64,000 bases of DNA from Hippasteria phrygiana (GCA_037893225.1 JAZGUH010000378.1:296001-360000); one strand, 5' to 3'. Counted from the stretch's first letter, positions 32,798-45,511 are shown. Made by a program: numbers and translations. Notes: generated from the sequence alone by a model not told the origin.

Positions 32798-32814
32798 TGC
32801 CGGAACCCGGGATT

Positions 32815-32864
<50 letters not shown>

Positions 32865-32870
32865 TCCGGC
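32798..32870 (-). tRNA. tRNA-Phe (GAA)
   Basis: Exact class A beside H unit 32679; T5 at +12. Confidence 0.88.
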
Positions 32871-33014
32871 TGTATTATGATCCCAATTCCTACCTTCATG
32901 AGACTGTAAATGAAAAGTTGAAAGATAGGTGATGACGTAGCCTTTTTCTGTGCGTTTTGTCTTTTAACATGCACAGTTTTCCTATTACAAGAAACTTCAA
33001 AAATATAGACCGTT

Positions 33015-33031
33015 TGCCGGAACCCGGGATT

Positions 33032-33081
<50 letters not shown>

Positions 33082-33087
33082 TCCGGC
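33015..33087 (-). tRNA. tRNA-Phe (GAA)
   Basis: Exact class A where the previous repeat has class B (30229); T5 at +12. Confidence 0.88.
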
Positions 33088-33233
33088 TGCATTACGAAAT
33101 CAATTCAAACTTTCATGAGAGTGGCAATGGAAAGTTGCGTTGAAACATAGGTGATGACGTATATTTCTGTGCGTTTTGTCTTTTAACATGCACAGTTTTC
33201 CTATTACAAGAAACTTCAAAATTATAAACTGTT

Positions 33234-33250
33234 TGCCGGAACCCGGGATT

Positions 33251-33300
<50 letters not shown>

Positions 33301-33306
33301 TCCGGC
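33234..33306 (-). tRNA. tRNA-Phe (GAA)
   Basis: Exact class A; T4 at +13. Confidence 0.88.
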
Positions 33307-33484
33307 TGTATTATGATCCCAATTCCTACCTTCATAAGACTGGCAATAAAAAGTTGCGTTGAAAGATAGGTGATGACGTATATTTCTTTGCGTTTTGTCT
33401 TTTAACATGCGCAGTTTTGCTATTACAAGAAACTTCAAAAATAGAAACCGTTTTCCGGAACCCGGGATTGAACCAGGGATCGAC

Positions 33485-33515
<31 letters not shown>

Positions 33516-33682
33516 TCCGGCTGTATTATGATCCCAATTCCTACCTTCATGAGACTGTAAATGAAAAGTTGAAAGATAGGTGATGACGTAGCCTATTTCT
33601 GTGCGTTTTGTCTTTTAACATGCACAGTTTTCCTATTACAAGAAACTTCAAAAATATAGACCGTTTGCCGGAACCCGGGATT

Positions 33683-33719
<37 letters not shown>

Positions 33720-33888
33720 ATAACTGAGCTATTCCGGCTGTATTATAATCCCAATTCCTACCTTCATGAGAGTGGCAATGGAAAGTTGCGTTGAAGGATA
33801 GGTGATGAAGTATATTTCTGTGCGTTTTGTCTTTTAACATGCACAGTTTTCCTATTACAAGAAACTTCAAAATTATAAACTGTTTGCC

Positions 33889-34230
33889 GGACGGTGGCCA
33901 TGGAAGTCGGAATCCGCCAAGGAGTGTGTAACAACTCACCTGCCGAATCAACTAGCCCTGAAAATGGATGGCGCTGAGCGTGCCGCCCATACCCGGCCGT
34001 CGGGGCAGAGTGCGAGGACCGCCCCCCGGGTGGTACGCCCCGACGAGTAGGAGGGCCGCCGCGGTGAGCGTCGAAGCGCCGGCCGTGAGGCCGCGTGGAG
34101 CCGCCGCGGGCGCAGATCTTGGTGGTAGTAGCAAATATTCGAGTGAGATCCTCGAGGGCCGAGTGGCGGAGAAGGGTTCCATGTGAACAGCAGTTGTACA
34201 TGGGTCAGTCGATCCTAAGCCCCAGGGAAG
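33889..34230 (+). rRNA. 28S rRNA fragment, copy 3 of 9
   Basis: Same piece and junctions, a further 2,786 bp on. Confidence 0.93.
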
Positions 34231-34395
34231 TGATGACGTATATTTCTTTGCGTTTTGTCTTTTAACATGCGCAGTTTTGCTATTACAAGAAACTTCAAAA
34301 ATAGAAACCGTTTGCCGGAACCCGGGATTGAACCAGGGATCGACCTTCAGTCTGACGCTATCCCAACTGAGCTATTCCGGCTGGAACCCGGGATT

Positions 34396-34445
<50 letters not shown>

Positions 34446-34595
34446 TCCGGCTGTATTATGATCCCAATTCCTACCTTCATAAGACTGGCAATGAAAAGTT
34501 GAAAGATAGGTGATGACGTAGCCTTTTTCTGTGCGTTTTGTCTTTTAACATGCACAGTTTTCCTATTACAAGAAACTTCAAAAATATAAACTGTT

Positions 34596-34622
34596 TGCCG
34601 GAACCCGGGATTGAACCAGGGG

Positions 34623-34662
<40 letters not shown>

Positions 34663-34668
34663 TCCGGC
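34596..34668 (-). tRNA. tRNA-Phe (GAA), class G
   Basis: T47C; T5 at +12. Confidence 0.84.
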
Positions 34669-34842
34669 TGTATTATGATCTCAATTCCTACCTTCATAAG
34701 ACAGGCAATGAAAAGTTGCGTTGAAAGATAGGTGATGACGTATATTTCTTTGCGTTTTGTCTTTTAACATGCGCAGTTTTGCTATTACAAGAAACTTCAA
34801 AAATAGAAACCGTTTGCCGGAACCCGGGATTGAACCAGGGAC

Positions 34843-34873
<31 letters not shown>

Positions 34874-35246
34874 TCCGGCTGTATTATGATCCCAATTCCT
34901 ACCTTCATGAGACTGTAAATGAAAAGTTGAAAGATAGGTGATGACGTAGCCTATTTCTGTGCGTTTTGTCTTTTAACATGCACAGTTTTCCTATTACAAG
35001 AAACTTCAAAAATATAGACCGTTTGCCGGAACCCGGGATTGAACCAGGGACCTTCAGATCTTCAGTATGACGCTCTCATAACTGACCTATTCCGGCTGTA
35101 TTATAATCCCAATTCCTACCTTCATGAGAGTGGCAATGGAAAGTTGCGTTGAAGGATAGGTGATGACGTACACCTATTTCTGTGCGCTTTGTCTTTTAGC
35201 AGGCGCAGGTTTCTTACTACAAGTAACTTCACAAATAAGAACCGTT

Positions 35247-35263
35247 TGCCGGAACCTGGGATT

Positions 35264-35313
<50 letters not shown>

Positions 35314-35319
35314 TCCGGC
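35247..35319 (-). tRNA. tRNA-Phe (GAA), class T
   Basis: G63A; no T4 run before the B' unit at 35024. Confidence 0.84.
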
Positions 35320-35583
35320 TGTATTATGATCCCAATTCCTACCTTCATGAGACTGGAAATGAAAAGTTGAAAGATAGGTGATGACGTAGACCTATTTCTT
35401 TGCGTTTTGTCTTTTAACATGCACAGTTTTCCTATTACAAGAAACTTCAAAAATATAGACCGTTTGCCGGAACCCGGGATTGACCCAGGGACCTTCAGAT
35501 CTGACGTAGCCTATTTCTTTGCGTTTTGTCTTTTAACATGCGCAGTTTTGTTATTACAAGAAACTTCAAAAATAGGATCCGTT

Positions 35584-35600
35584 TGCCGGAACCCGGGATT

Positions 35601-35650
<50 letters not shown>

Positions 35651-35656
35651 TCCGGC
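35584..35656 (-). tRNA. tRNA-Phe (GAA)
   Basis: Exact class A; trailer has GGATCC on the plus strand; T5 at +12. Confidence 0.88.
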
Positions 35657-35800
35657 TGTATTATGATCCCAATTCCTACCTTCATGAGACTGTAAATGAA
35701 AAGTTGAAAGATAGGTGATGACGTAGCCTTTTTCTGTGCGTTTTGTCTTTTAACATGCACAGTTTTCCTATTACAAGAAACTTCAAAAATATAGACCGTT

Positions 35801-35817
35801 TGCCGGAACCCGGGATT

Positions 35818-35867
<50 letters not shown>

Positions 35868-35873
35868 TCCGGC
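35801..35873 (-). tRNA. tRNA-Phe (GAA)
   Basis: Exact class A; T5 at +12. Confidence 0.88.
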
Positions 35874-36019
35874 TGCATTACGAAATCAATTCAAACTTTT
35901 ATGAGAGTGGCAATGGAAAGTTGCGTTGAAACATAGGTGATGACGTATATTTCTGTGCGTTTTGTCTTTTAACATGCACAGTTTTCCTATTACAAGAAAC
36001 TTCAAAATTATAAACTGTT

Positions 36020-36036
36020 TGCCGGAACCCGGGATT

Positions 36037-36086
<50 letters not shown>

Positions 36087-36092
36087 TCCGGC
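36020..36092 (-). tRNA. tRNA-Phe (GAA)
   Basis: Exact class A; T4 at +13. Confidence 0.88.
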
Positions 36093-36674
36093 TGTATTAT
36101 GATCCCAATTCCTACCTTCATAAGACTGGCAATGAAAAGTTGCGTTGAAAGATAGGTGATGACGTATATTTCTTTGCGTTTTGTCTTTTAACATGCGCAG
36201 TTTTGCTATTACAAGAAACTTCAAAAATAGAAACCGTTTGCCGGAACCCGGGATTGAACCAGGGATCGACCTTCAGTCTGACGCTATCCCAACTGAGCTA
36301 TTCCGGCTGTATTATGATCCCAATTCCTACCTTCATGAGACTGTAAATGAAAAGTTGAAAGATAGGTGATGACGTAGCCTATTTCTGTGCGTTTTGTCTT
36401 TTAACATGCACAGTTTTCCTATTACAAGAAACTTCAAAAATATAGACCGTTTGCCGGAACCCGGGATTGAACCAGGGACCTTCAGATCTTCAGTATGACG
36501 CTCTCATAACTGACCTATTCCGGCTGTATTATAATCCCAATTCCTACCTTCATGAGAGTGGCAATGGAAAGTTGCGTTGAAGGATAGGTGATGACGTACA
36601 CCTATTTCTGTGCGCTTTGTCTTTTAGCAGGCGCAGGTTTCTTACTACAAGTAACTTCACAAATAAGAACCGTT

Positions 36675-36691
36675 TGCCGGAACCTGGGATT

Positions 36692-36741
<50 letters not shown>

Positions 36742-36747
36742 TCCGGC
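36675..36747 (-). tRNA. tRNA-Phe (GAA), class T
   Basis: G63A; no T4 run before the B' unit at 36452. Confidence 0.84.
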
Positions 36748-36893
36748 TGTATTATGATCCCAATTCCTACCTTCATGAGACTGGAAATGAAAAGTTGAAA
36801 GATAGGTGATGACGTAGACCTATTTCTGTGCGTTTTGTCTTTTAACATGCACAGTTTTCCTATTACAAAAACACTTCAGAAATAGAAACCGTT

Positions 36894-36910
36894 TGCCGGA
36901 ACCCGGGATT

Positions 36911-36960
<50 letters not shown>

Positions 36961-36966
36961 TCCGGC
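36894..36966 (-). tRNA. tRNA-Phe (GAA)
   Basis: Exact class A; T5 at +23. Confidence 0.87.
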
Positions 36967-37334
36967 TGTATTATGATCCCAATTCCTACCTTCATGCGAC
37001 TGTAAATGAAAAGTTGAAAGATAGGTGATGACGTAGCCTATTTCTGTGCGTTTTGTCTTTTAACATGCACAGTTTTCCTATTACAAGAAACTTCAAAAAT
37101 ATAGACCGTTTGCCGGAACCCGGGATTGAACCAGGGACCTTCAGATCTTCAGTATGACGCTCTCATAACTGACCTATTCCGGCTGTATTATAATCCCAAT
37201 TCCTACCTTCATGAGAGTGGCAATGGAAAGTTGCGTTGAAGGATAGGTGATGACGTACACCTATTTCTGTGCGTTTTGTCTTTTAACATGCACAGTTTTC
37301 CTATTACAAAAACACTTCAGAAATAGAAACCGTT

Positions 37335-37351
37335 TGCCGGAACCCGGGATT

Positions 37352-37401
<50 letters not shown>

Positions 37402-37407
37402 TCCGGC
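37335..37407 (-). tRNA. tRNA-Phe (GAA)
   Basis: Exact class A; T5 at +23. Confidence 0.87.
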
Positions 37408-37551
37408 TGTATTGTGATCCCAATTCCTACCTTCATGAGACTGTAAATGAAAAGTTGAAAGATAGGTGATGACGTAGCCTATTTCTGTGCGTTTTGTCTT
37501 TTAACATGCACAGTTTTCCTATTACAAGAAACTTCAAAAATAGAAATCGTT

Positions 37552-37568
37552 TGCCGGAACCCGGGATT

Positions 37569-37618
<50 letters not shown>

Positions 37619-37624
37619 TCCGGC
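37552..37624 (-). tRNA. tRNA-Phe (GAA)
   Basis: Exact class A; T5 at +12. Confidence 0.88.
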
Positions 37625-37953
37625 TGTATTATGATCCCAATTCCTACCTTCATGAGACTGGCAATGAAAAGTTGCGTTGAAAGATAGGTGATGACGTATA
37701 TTTCTGTGCGCTTTGTCTTTTAATATGCGCAGTTTTCTTAATACAAGAAACTTCACAAATAAAAACCGTTTGCCGGAACCCGGGATTGAACCAGGGACTA
37801 TTCCGGCTGTATTATGATCCCAATTCCTACCTTCATGAGACTGTAAATGAAAAGTTGAAAGATAGGTGATGACGTATACCTATTTCTATGCGTTTTGTCT
37901 TTTAACATGCGCAGTTTTCTTATTACAAAAAAACTTCAGAAATAGAAACCGTT

Positions 37954-37970
37954 TGCCGGAACCCGGGATT

Positions 37971-38020
<50 letters not shown>

Positions 38021-38026
38021 TCCGGC
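37954..38026 (-). tRNA. tRNA-Phe (GAA)
   Basis: Exact class A; T7 at +21. Confidence 0.88.
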
Positions 38027-38572
38027 TGTATTATGATCCCAATTCCTACCTTCATGCGACTGTAAATGAAAAGTTGAAAGATAGGTGATGACGTAGCCTA
38101 TTTCTGTGCGTTTTGTCTTTTAACATGCACAGTTTTCCTATTACAAGAAACTTCAAAAATATAGACCGTTTGCCGGAACCCGGGATTGAACCAGGGACCT
38201 TCAGATCTTCAGTATGACGCTCTCATAACTGACCTATTCCGGCTGTATTATAATCCCAATTCCTACCTTCATGAGAGTGGCAATGAAAAGTTGCGTTGAA
38301 AGATAGGTGATGACGTATATTTCTGTGCGCTTTGTATTTTAATAAGCGCAGTTTTCTTAATACAAGAAACTTCACAAATAAAAACCGTTTGCCGGAACCC
38401 GGGATTGAACCAGGGACTATTCCGGCTGTATTACGATCCCAATTTCTACCTTCATGAGACTGTAAATGAAAAGTTGAAAGATAGGTGATGACGTAGACGT
38501 ATTTCTATGCGTTTTGTCATTTATCATGCGCAGTTTTCTTATTACAAAAAAAATTCAGAAATAGAAACCGTT

Positions 38573-38589
38573 TGCCGGAACCCGGGATT

Positions 38590-38639
<50 letters not shown>

Positions 38640-38645
38640 TCCGGC
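38573..38645 (-). tRNA. tRNA-Phe (GAA)
   Basis: Exact class A in a diverged spacer; T8 at about +20. Confidence 0.87.
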
Positions 38646-38795
38646 TGTATTATGATCTCAATTCCTACCTTTATGAGACTGGCAATGAAAAGTTGCGTTG
38701 AAAGATAGGTGATGACATAGACCTATTTCTTTGCGTTTTGTCTTTTAATATGCGCAGTTTTCTTATTACAAGAAACTTCACAAATAGAAACCGTT

Positions 38796-38812
38796 TGCCG
38801 GAACCCGGGATT

Positions 38813-38862
<50 letters not shown>

Positions 38863-38868
38863 TCCGGC
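38796..38868 (-). tRNA. tRNA-Phe (GAA)
   Basis: Exact class A; no nearby T4 (trailer has TTT only). Confidence 0.84.
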
Positions 38869-39017
38869 TGTATTATGATCCCAATTCCTACCTTCATGAG
38901 ACTGTAAATGAAAAGTTGAGTTGAAAGATAGGTGATGACGTAGCCTATTTCTTTGCGTTTTGTCTCTTAATATGGGCAGTTTTCTTATTACAAGAAACTT
39001 CAAAAATACAACCCGTT

Positions 39018-39033
39018 TGCCGGAACGCGGGAT

Positions 39034-39072
<39 letters not shown>

Positions 39073-39078
39073 TCCGGC
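39018..39078 (-). pseudogene. tRNA-Phe class X, T-arm deleted (single copy)
   Basis: A 12-bp deletion removes most of the T arm and the whole B box (plus strand GAACGCGGGATCTTCAGATC). D and anticodon arms are intact. Unique in the window and inside its most diverged stretch. Confidence 0.85.
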
Positions 39079-39223
39079 TGTATTATGATCCCAATTCCTA
39101 CCTTCATGAGACTGTAAATGAAAAGTTGAAAGATAGGTGATGACATAGACCTATTTCTTTGCGTTTTGTCTTTTAATATGCGCAGTTTTCTTATTACAAG
39201 AAACTTCACAAATAGAAACCGTT

Positions 39224-39240
39224 TGCCGGAACCCGGGATT

Positions 39241-39290
<50 letters not shown>

Positions 39291-39296
39291 TCCGGC
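39224..39296 (-). tRNA. tRNA-Phe (GAA)
   Basis: Exact class A; no nearby T4. Confidence 0.84.
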
Positions 39297-39445
39297 TGTA
39301 TTATGATCCCAATTCCTACCTTCATGAGACTGGCAATGAAAAGTTGAGTTGAAAGATAGGTGATGACGTAGCCTATTTCTTTGCGTTTTGTCTCTTAATA
39401 TGGGCAGTTTTCTTATTACAAGAAACTTCAAAAATACAACCCGTT

Positions 39446-39462
39446 TGCCGGAACCCGGGATT

Positions 39463-39512
<50 letters not shown>

Positions 39513-39518
39513 TCCGGC
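39446..39518 (-). tRNA. tRNA-Phe (GAA)
   Basis: Exact class A; unusual trailer AACGGGTTGTA, then T5 at +12. Confidence 0.88.
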
Positions 39519-39663
39519 TGTATTATGATCCCAATTCCTACCTTCATGAGACTGTAAATGAAAAGTTGAAAGATAGGTGATGACGTAGACCTATTTCTGT
39601 GCGTTTTGTCTTTTAACATGCACAGTTTTCCTATTTCAAGAAACTTCAAAAATATAAACCGTT

Positions 39664-39680
39664 TGCCGGAACCCCGGACT

Positions 39681-39730
<50 letters not shown>

Positions 39731-39736
39731 TCCGGC
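39664..39736 (-). pseudogene. tRNA-Phe, class A with damaged T arm
   Basis: C62G breaks a T-stem pair and A58G removes an invariant base; both hit the B box. T5 at +12. Confidence 0.65.
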
Positions 39737-39881
39737 TGTATTATGATCCCAATTCCTACCTTCATGAGACTGTCAATGAAAAGTTGAAAGATAGGTGATG
39801 ACGTAGACCTAATTCTGTGCGTTTTGTCTTTTAACATGCACAGTTTTCCTATTACAAGAAACTCAAAAAAAATAAACCGTT

Positions 39882-39917
39882 TGCCGGAACCCGGGATTGA
39901 ACCAGGGACCTTCAGAC

Positions 39918-39948
<31 letters not shown>

Positions 39949-39954
39949 TCCGGC
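39882..39954 (-). tRNA. tRNA-Phe (GAA), variant
   Basis: A38G in the anticodon loop. T8 at +10. Confidence 0.65.
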
Positions 39955-40104
39955 TGTATTATGATCTCAATTCCTACCTTCATGAGACTGGCAATGAAAA
40001 GTTGAGTTGAAAGATAGGTGATGACGTAGCCTATTTCTTTTCGTTTTGTCTCTTAATATGGGCAGTTTTCTTATTACAAGAAACTTCAAAAAATACAACC
40101 CGTT

Positions 40105-40133
40105 TGCCGGAACTCGGGATTGAACCAGGGACA

Positions 40134-40171
<38 letters not shown>

Positions 40172-40177
40172 TCCGGC
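40105..40177 (-). tRNA. tRNA-Phe (GAA), variant
   Basis: G64A (C50-A64 mismatch) and G45T; probably impaired. T6 at +12. Confidence 0.5.
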
Positions 40178-40322
40178 TGTATTATGATCCCAATTCCTAC
40201 CTTCATGAGACTGTAAATGAAAAGTTGAAAGATAGGTGATGACATAGACCTATTTCTTTGCGTTTTGTCTTTTAATATGCGCAGTTTTCTTATTACAAGA
40301 AACTTCACAAATAGAAACCGTT

Positions 40323-40358
40323 TGCCGGAACCCGGGATTGAACCAGGGACCTTCAGAA

Positions 40359-40389
<31 letters not shown>

Positions 40390-40395
40390 TCCGGC
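40323..40395 (-). tRNA. tRNA-Phe (GAA), variant
   Basis: A38T in the anticodon loop; no nearby T4. Confidence 0.6.
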
Positions 40396-40557
40396 TGTAT
40401 TATGATCCCAATTCCTACCTTCATGAGACTGTAAATGAAAAGTTGAAAGATAGGTGATGACGTAGACCTATTTCTTTGCGTTTTGTCTTTTAATATGCGC
40501 AGTTTTCTTATTACAAGAAACTTCAAAACTATAAACTGTTTGCCGGAACCCGGGATT

Positions 40558-40607
<50 letters not shown>

Positions 40608-40776
40608 TTCGGCTGTATTATGATCCCAATTCCTACCTTCATAAGACTGGCAATGAAAAGTTGCGTTGAAAGATAGGTGATGACGTATATTTCTGTGCGT
40701 TTTGTCTTTTAACATGCACAGTTTTCATATTTCAAGAAACTTCAAAATTATAAACTGTTTGCCGGAACCCGGGATT

Positions 40777-40826
<50 letters not shown>

Positions 40827-41010
40827 TTCGGCTGTATTATAATCCCAATTCCTACCTTCATAAGACTGGCAATGAAAAGTTGCGTTGAAAGATAGGTGAT
40901 GACGTATATTTCTTTGCGTTTTGTCTTTTAACATGCGCAGTTTTGCTATTACAAGAAACTTCAAAAATAGAAACCGTTTGCCGGAACCCGGGATTGAACC
41001 AGGGATCGAC

Positions 41011-41041
<31 letters not shown>

Positions 41042-41208
41042 TCCGGCTGTATTATGATCCCAATTCCTACCTTCATGAGACTGTAAATGAAAAGTTGAAA
41101 GACAGGTGATGACGTAGCCTATTTCTGTGCGTTTTGTCTTTTAACATGCACAGTTTTCCTATTACAAGAAACTTCAAAAATATAGACCGTTTGCCGGAAC
41201 CCGGGATT

Positions 41209-41245
<37 letters not shown>

Positions 41246-41414
41246 ATAACTGAGCTATTCCGGCTGTATTATTATCCCAATTCCTACCTTCATGAGAGTG
41301 GCAATGGAAAGTTGCGTTGAAGGATAGGTGATGACGTACACCTATTTCTGTGCGCTTTGTCTTTTAGCAGGCGCAGGTTTCTTACTACAAAAAACTTCAC
41401 AAATAAGAACCGTT

Positions 41415-41431
41415 TGCCGGAACCTGGGATT

Positions 41432-41481
<50 letters not shown>

Positions 41482-41487
41482 TCCGGC
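41415..41487 (-). tRNA. tRNA-Phe (GAA), class T
   Basis: G63A; T6 at +21. Confidence 0.87.
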
Positions 41488-41633
41488 TATATTATGATCC
41501 CAATTCCTACCTTCATGAGACTGGCAATGAAAAGTTGAAAGATAGGCGTTGACGTAGACCTATTTCTGTGCGTTTTGTCTTTTAACATGCACAGTTTTCC
41601 TATTACAAAAACACTTCAGAAATAGAAACCGTT

Positions 41634-41650
41634 TGCCGGAACCCGGGATT

Positions 41651-41700
<50 letters not shown>

Positions 41701-41706
41701 TCCGGC
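41634..41706 (-). tRNA. tRNA-Phe (GAA)
   Basis: Exact class A; T5 at +23. Confidence 0.87.
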
Positions 41707-41852
41707 TGTATTATGATCCCAATTCCTACCTTCATGAGACTGGAAATGAAAAGTTGAAAGATAGGTGATGACGTTGACCTATTTCTGTGCGTTTTGTCTT
41801 TTAACATGCACAGTTTTCCTATTACAAAAACACTTCAGAAATAGAAACCGTT

Positions 41853-41869
41853 TGCCGGAACCCGGGATT

Positions 41870-41919
<50 letters not shown>

Positions 41920-41925
41920 TCCGGC
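41853..41925 (-). tRNA. tRNA-Phe (GAA)
   Basis: Exact class A; T5 at +23. Confidence 0.87.
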
Positions 41926-42069
41926 TGTATTATGATCCCAATTCCTACCTTCATGAGACTGTAAATGAAAAGTTGAAAGATAGGTGATGACGTAGCCTAT
42001 TTCTGTGCGTTTTGTCTTTTAACATGCACAGTTTTCCTATTACAAGAAACTTCAAAAATAGAAATCGTT

Positions 42070-42086
42070 TGCCGGAACCCGGGATT

Positions 42087-42136
<50 letters not shown>

Positions 42137-42142
42137 TCCGGC
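42070..42142 (-). tRNA. tRNA-Phe (GAA)
   Basis: Exact class A; T5 at +12. Confidence 0.88.
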
Positions 42143-42593
42143 TGTATTATGATCCCAATTCCTACCTTCATGAGACTGGCAATGAAAAGTTGCGTTGAAA
42201 GATAGGTGATGACGTATATTTCTGTGCGCTTTGTCTTTTAATATGCGCAGTTTTCTTAATACAAGAAACTTCACAAATAAAAACCGTTTGCCGGAACCCG
42301 GGATTGAACCAGGGACTATTCCGGCTGTATTATGATCCCAATTCCTACCTTCATGAGACTGTAAATGAAAAGTTGAAAGATAGGTGATGACGTATATAGA
42401 CCTATTTCTATGCGTTTTGTCTTTTAACATGCACAGTTTTCCTATTACAAGAAACTTCAAAAATATATACCGTTTGCCGGAACCCGGGATTGACCCAGGG
42501 ACCTTCAGATCTGACATAGCCTATTTCTTTGCGTTTTGTCTTTTAACATGCGCAGTTTTGTTATTACAAGAAACTTCAAAAATAAGAACCGTT

Positions 42594-42610
42594 TGCCGGA
42601 ACCCGGGATT

Positions 42611-42642
<32 letters not shown>

Positions 42643-42666
42643 ATCTCCCAACTGAGCTATTCCGGC
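42594..42666 (-). tRNA. tRNA-Phe (GAA), variant
   Basis: G24T breaks the D-stem pair with C11; probably impaired. T5 at +12. Confidence 0.5.
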
Positions 42667-42810
42667 TGTATTATGATACCAATTCCTACCTTCATGAGAC
42701 TGTAAATGAAAAGTTGAAAGATAGGTGATGAAGTAGCCTATTTCTGTGCGTTTTGTCTTTTAACATGCGCAGTTTTCCTATTACAAGAAACTTCAAAAAT
42801 ATATACCGTT

Positions 42811-42827
42811 TGCCGGAACCCGGGATT

Positions 42828-42877
<50 letters not shown>

Positions 42878-42883
42878 TCCGGC
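42811..42883 (-). tRNA. tRNA-Phe (GAA)
   Basis: Exact class A; T5 at +12. Confidence 0.88.
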
Positions 42884-43029
42884 TGTATTACGAAATCAAT
42901 TCAAACCTTCATGAGAGTGGCAATGGAAAGTTGCGTTGAAAGATAGGTGATGACGTATATTTCTGTGCGTTTTGTCTTTTAACATGCACAGTTTTCCTAT
43001 TACAAGAAACTTCAAAAATATAAACTGTT

Positions 43030-43056
43030 TGCCGGAACCCGGGATTGAACCAGGGG

Positions 43057-43096
<40 letters not shown>

Positions 43097-43102
43097 TCCG
43101 GC
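43030..43102 (-). tRNA. tRNA-Phe (GAA), class G
   Basis: T47C; T5 at +12. Confidence 0.84.
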
Positions 43103-43276
43103 TGTATTATGATCTCAATTCCTACCTTCATAAGACAGGCAATGAAAAGTTGCGTTGAAAGATAGGTGATGACGTATATTTCTTTGCGTTTTGTCTTTTA
43201 ACATGCGCAGTTTTGCTATTACAAGAAACTTCAAAAATAGAAACCGTTTGCCGGAACCCGGGATTGAACCAGGGAC

Positions 43277-43307
<31 letters not shown>

Positions 43308-43679
43308 TCCGGCTGTATTATGATCCCAATTCCTACCTTCATGAGACTGTAAATGAAAAGTTGAAAGATAGGTGATGACGTAGCCTATTTCTGTGCGTTT
43401 TGTCTTTTAACATGCACAGTTTTCCTATTACAAGAAACTTCAAAAATATAGACCGTTTGCCGGAACCCGGGATTGAACCAGGGACCTTCAGATCTTCAGT
43501 ATGACGCTCTCATAACTGACCTATTCCGGCTGTATTATAATCCCAATTCCTACCTTCATGAGAGTGGCAATGGAAAGTTGCGTTGAAGGATAGGTGATGA
43601 CGTAGCCTATTTCTGTGCGTTTTGTCTTTTAACATGCACAGTTTTCCTATTACAAGAAACTTCAAAAATATAGACCGTT

Positions 43680-43696
43680 TGCCGGAACCCGGGATT

Positions 43697-43746
<50 letters not shown>

Positions 43747-43752
43747 TCCGGC
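43680..43752 (-). tRNA. tRNA-Phe (GAA)
   Basis: Exact class A standing where other repeats have class T; T5 at +12. Confidence 0.88.
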
Positions 43753-44017
43753 TGTATTATGATCCCAATTCCTACCTTCATGAGACTGGAAATGAAAAGT
43801 TGAAAGATAGGTGATGACGTAGTCCTATTTCTTTGCGTTTTGTCTTTTAACATGCACAGTTTTCCTATTACAAGAAACTTCAAAAATATAGACCGTTTGC
43901 CGGAACCCGGGATTGACCCAGGGACCTTCAGATCTGACGTAGCCTATTTCTTTGCGTTTTGTCTTTTAACATGCGCAGTTTTGTTATTACAAGAAACTTC
44001 AAAAAATAAGATCCGTT

Positions 44018-44034
44018 TGCCGGAACCCGGGATT

Positions 44035-44084
<50 letters not shown>

Positions 44085-44090
44085 TCCGGC
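44018..44090 (-). tRNA. tRNA-Phe (GAA)
   Basis: Exact class A beside H unit 43898; T6 at +12. Confidence 0.88.
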
Positions 44091-44236
44091 TGCATTACGA
44101 AATCAATTCAAACTTTCATGAGAGTGGCAATGGAAAGTTGCGTTGAAACATAGGTGATGACGTATATTTCTGTGCGTTTTGTCTTTTAACATGCACAGTT
44201 TTCCTATTACAAGAAACTTCAAAATTATAAACTGTT

Positions 44237-44253
44237 TGCCGGAACCCGGGATT

Positions 44254-44303
<50 letters not shown>

Positions 44304-44309
44304 TCCGGC
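44237..44309 (-). tRNA. tRNA-Phe (GAA)
   Basis: Exact class A; T4 at +13. Confidence 0.88.
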
Positions 44310-44483
44310 TGTATTATGATCCCAATTCCTACCTTCATAAGACTGGCAATAAAAAGTTGCGTTGAAAGATAGGTGATGACGTATATTTCTTTGCGTTTTG
44401 TCTTTTAACATGCGCAGTTTTGCTATTACAAGAAACTTCAAAAATAGAAACCGTTTGCCGGAACCCGGGATTGAACCAGGGAC

Positions 44484-44514
<31 letters not shown>

Positions 44515-44664
44515 TCCGGCTGTATTATGATCCCAATTCCTACCTTCATGAGACTGTAAATGAAAAGTTGAAAGATAGGTGATGACGTAGCCTATTTCTG
44601 TGCGTTTTGTCTTTTAACATGCACAGTTTTCCTATTACAAGAAACTTCAAAAATATATACCGTT

Positions 44665-44681
44665 TGCCGGAACCCGGGATT

Positions 44682-44731
<50 letters not shown>

Positions 44732-44737
44732 TCCTGC
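44665..44737 (-). tRNA. tRNA-Phe (GAA), variant
   Basis: C3A breaks the acceptor pair with G70; probably impaired. T5 at +12. Confidence 0.5.
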
Positions 44738-44884
44738 TGTATTACGAAATCAATTCAAACCTTCATGAGAGTGGCAATGGAAAGTTGCGTTGAAAGATAG
44801 GTGATGACGTATATTTCTGTGCGTTTTGTCTTTTAACATGCACAGTTTTCCTATTACAAAAAAACTTCAGAAATAGAAACCGTT

Positions 44885-44901
44885 TGCCGGAACCCGGGAT
44901 T

Positions 44902-44951
<50 letters not shown>

Positions 44952-44957
44952 TCCGGC
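44885..44957 (-). tRNA. tRNA-Phe (GAA)
   Basis: Exact class A; T7 at +21. Confidence 0.88.
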
Positions 44958-45444
44958 TGTATTATGATCTCAATTCCTACCTTCATGCGACTGTAAATGA
45001 AAAGTTGAAAGATAGGTGATGACGTAGCCTATTTCTGTGCGTTTTGTCTTTTAACATGCACAGTTTTCCTATTACAAGAAACTTCAAAAATATAGACCGT
45101 TTGCCGGAACCCGGTATTGAACCAGGGACCTTCAGATCTTCAGTATGACGCTCTCATAACTGACCTATTCCGGCTGTATTATAATCCCAATTCCTACCTT
45201 CATGAGAGTGGCAATGGAAAGTTGCGTTGAAGGATAGGTGATGACGTACACCTATTTCTGTGCGTTTTGTCTTTTAACATGCACAGTTTTCCTATTACAA
45301 AAACACTTCAGAAATATATACCGTTTGCCGGAACCCGGGATTGACCCAGGGACCTTCAGATCTGACGTAGCCTATTTCTTTGCGTTTTGTCTTTTAACAT
45401 GCGCAGTTTTGTTATTACAAGAAACTTCAAAAATAAGAACCGTT

Positions 45445-45461
45445 TGCCGGAACCCGGGATT

Positions 45462-45511
<50 letters not shown>

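Larger units (their letters stand above)
31811..34596. repeat. 2,786-bp 28S-bearing repeat, copy 3
   Basis: Same order; the R unit at 33453 has a base change in its first position (TTTTCCGG). Confidence 0.88.
34597..36452. repeat. 2,786-bp repeat, copy 4 (partial, no 28S)
   Basis: Follows G D B' T H A A A R and then switches to a B'-T run, leaving the HOR before the 28S position. Confidence 0.83.
40900..42400. repeat. distant copy of 4,950-bp repeat segment
   Basis: Units R B T A A A M at 40979-42289 lie at a constant offset of 36,415 bp from 4564-5874 and share their spacer marks. Confidence 0.8.
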
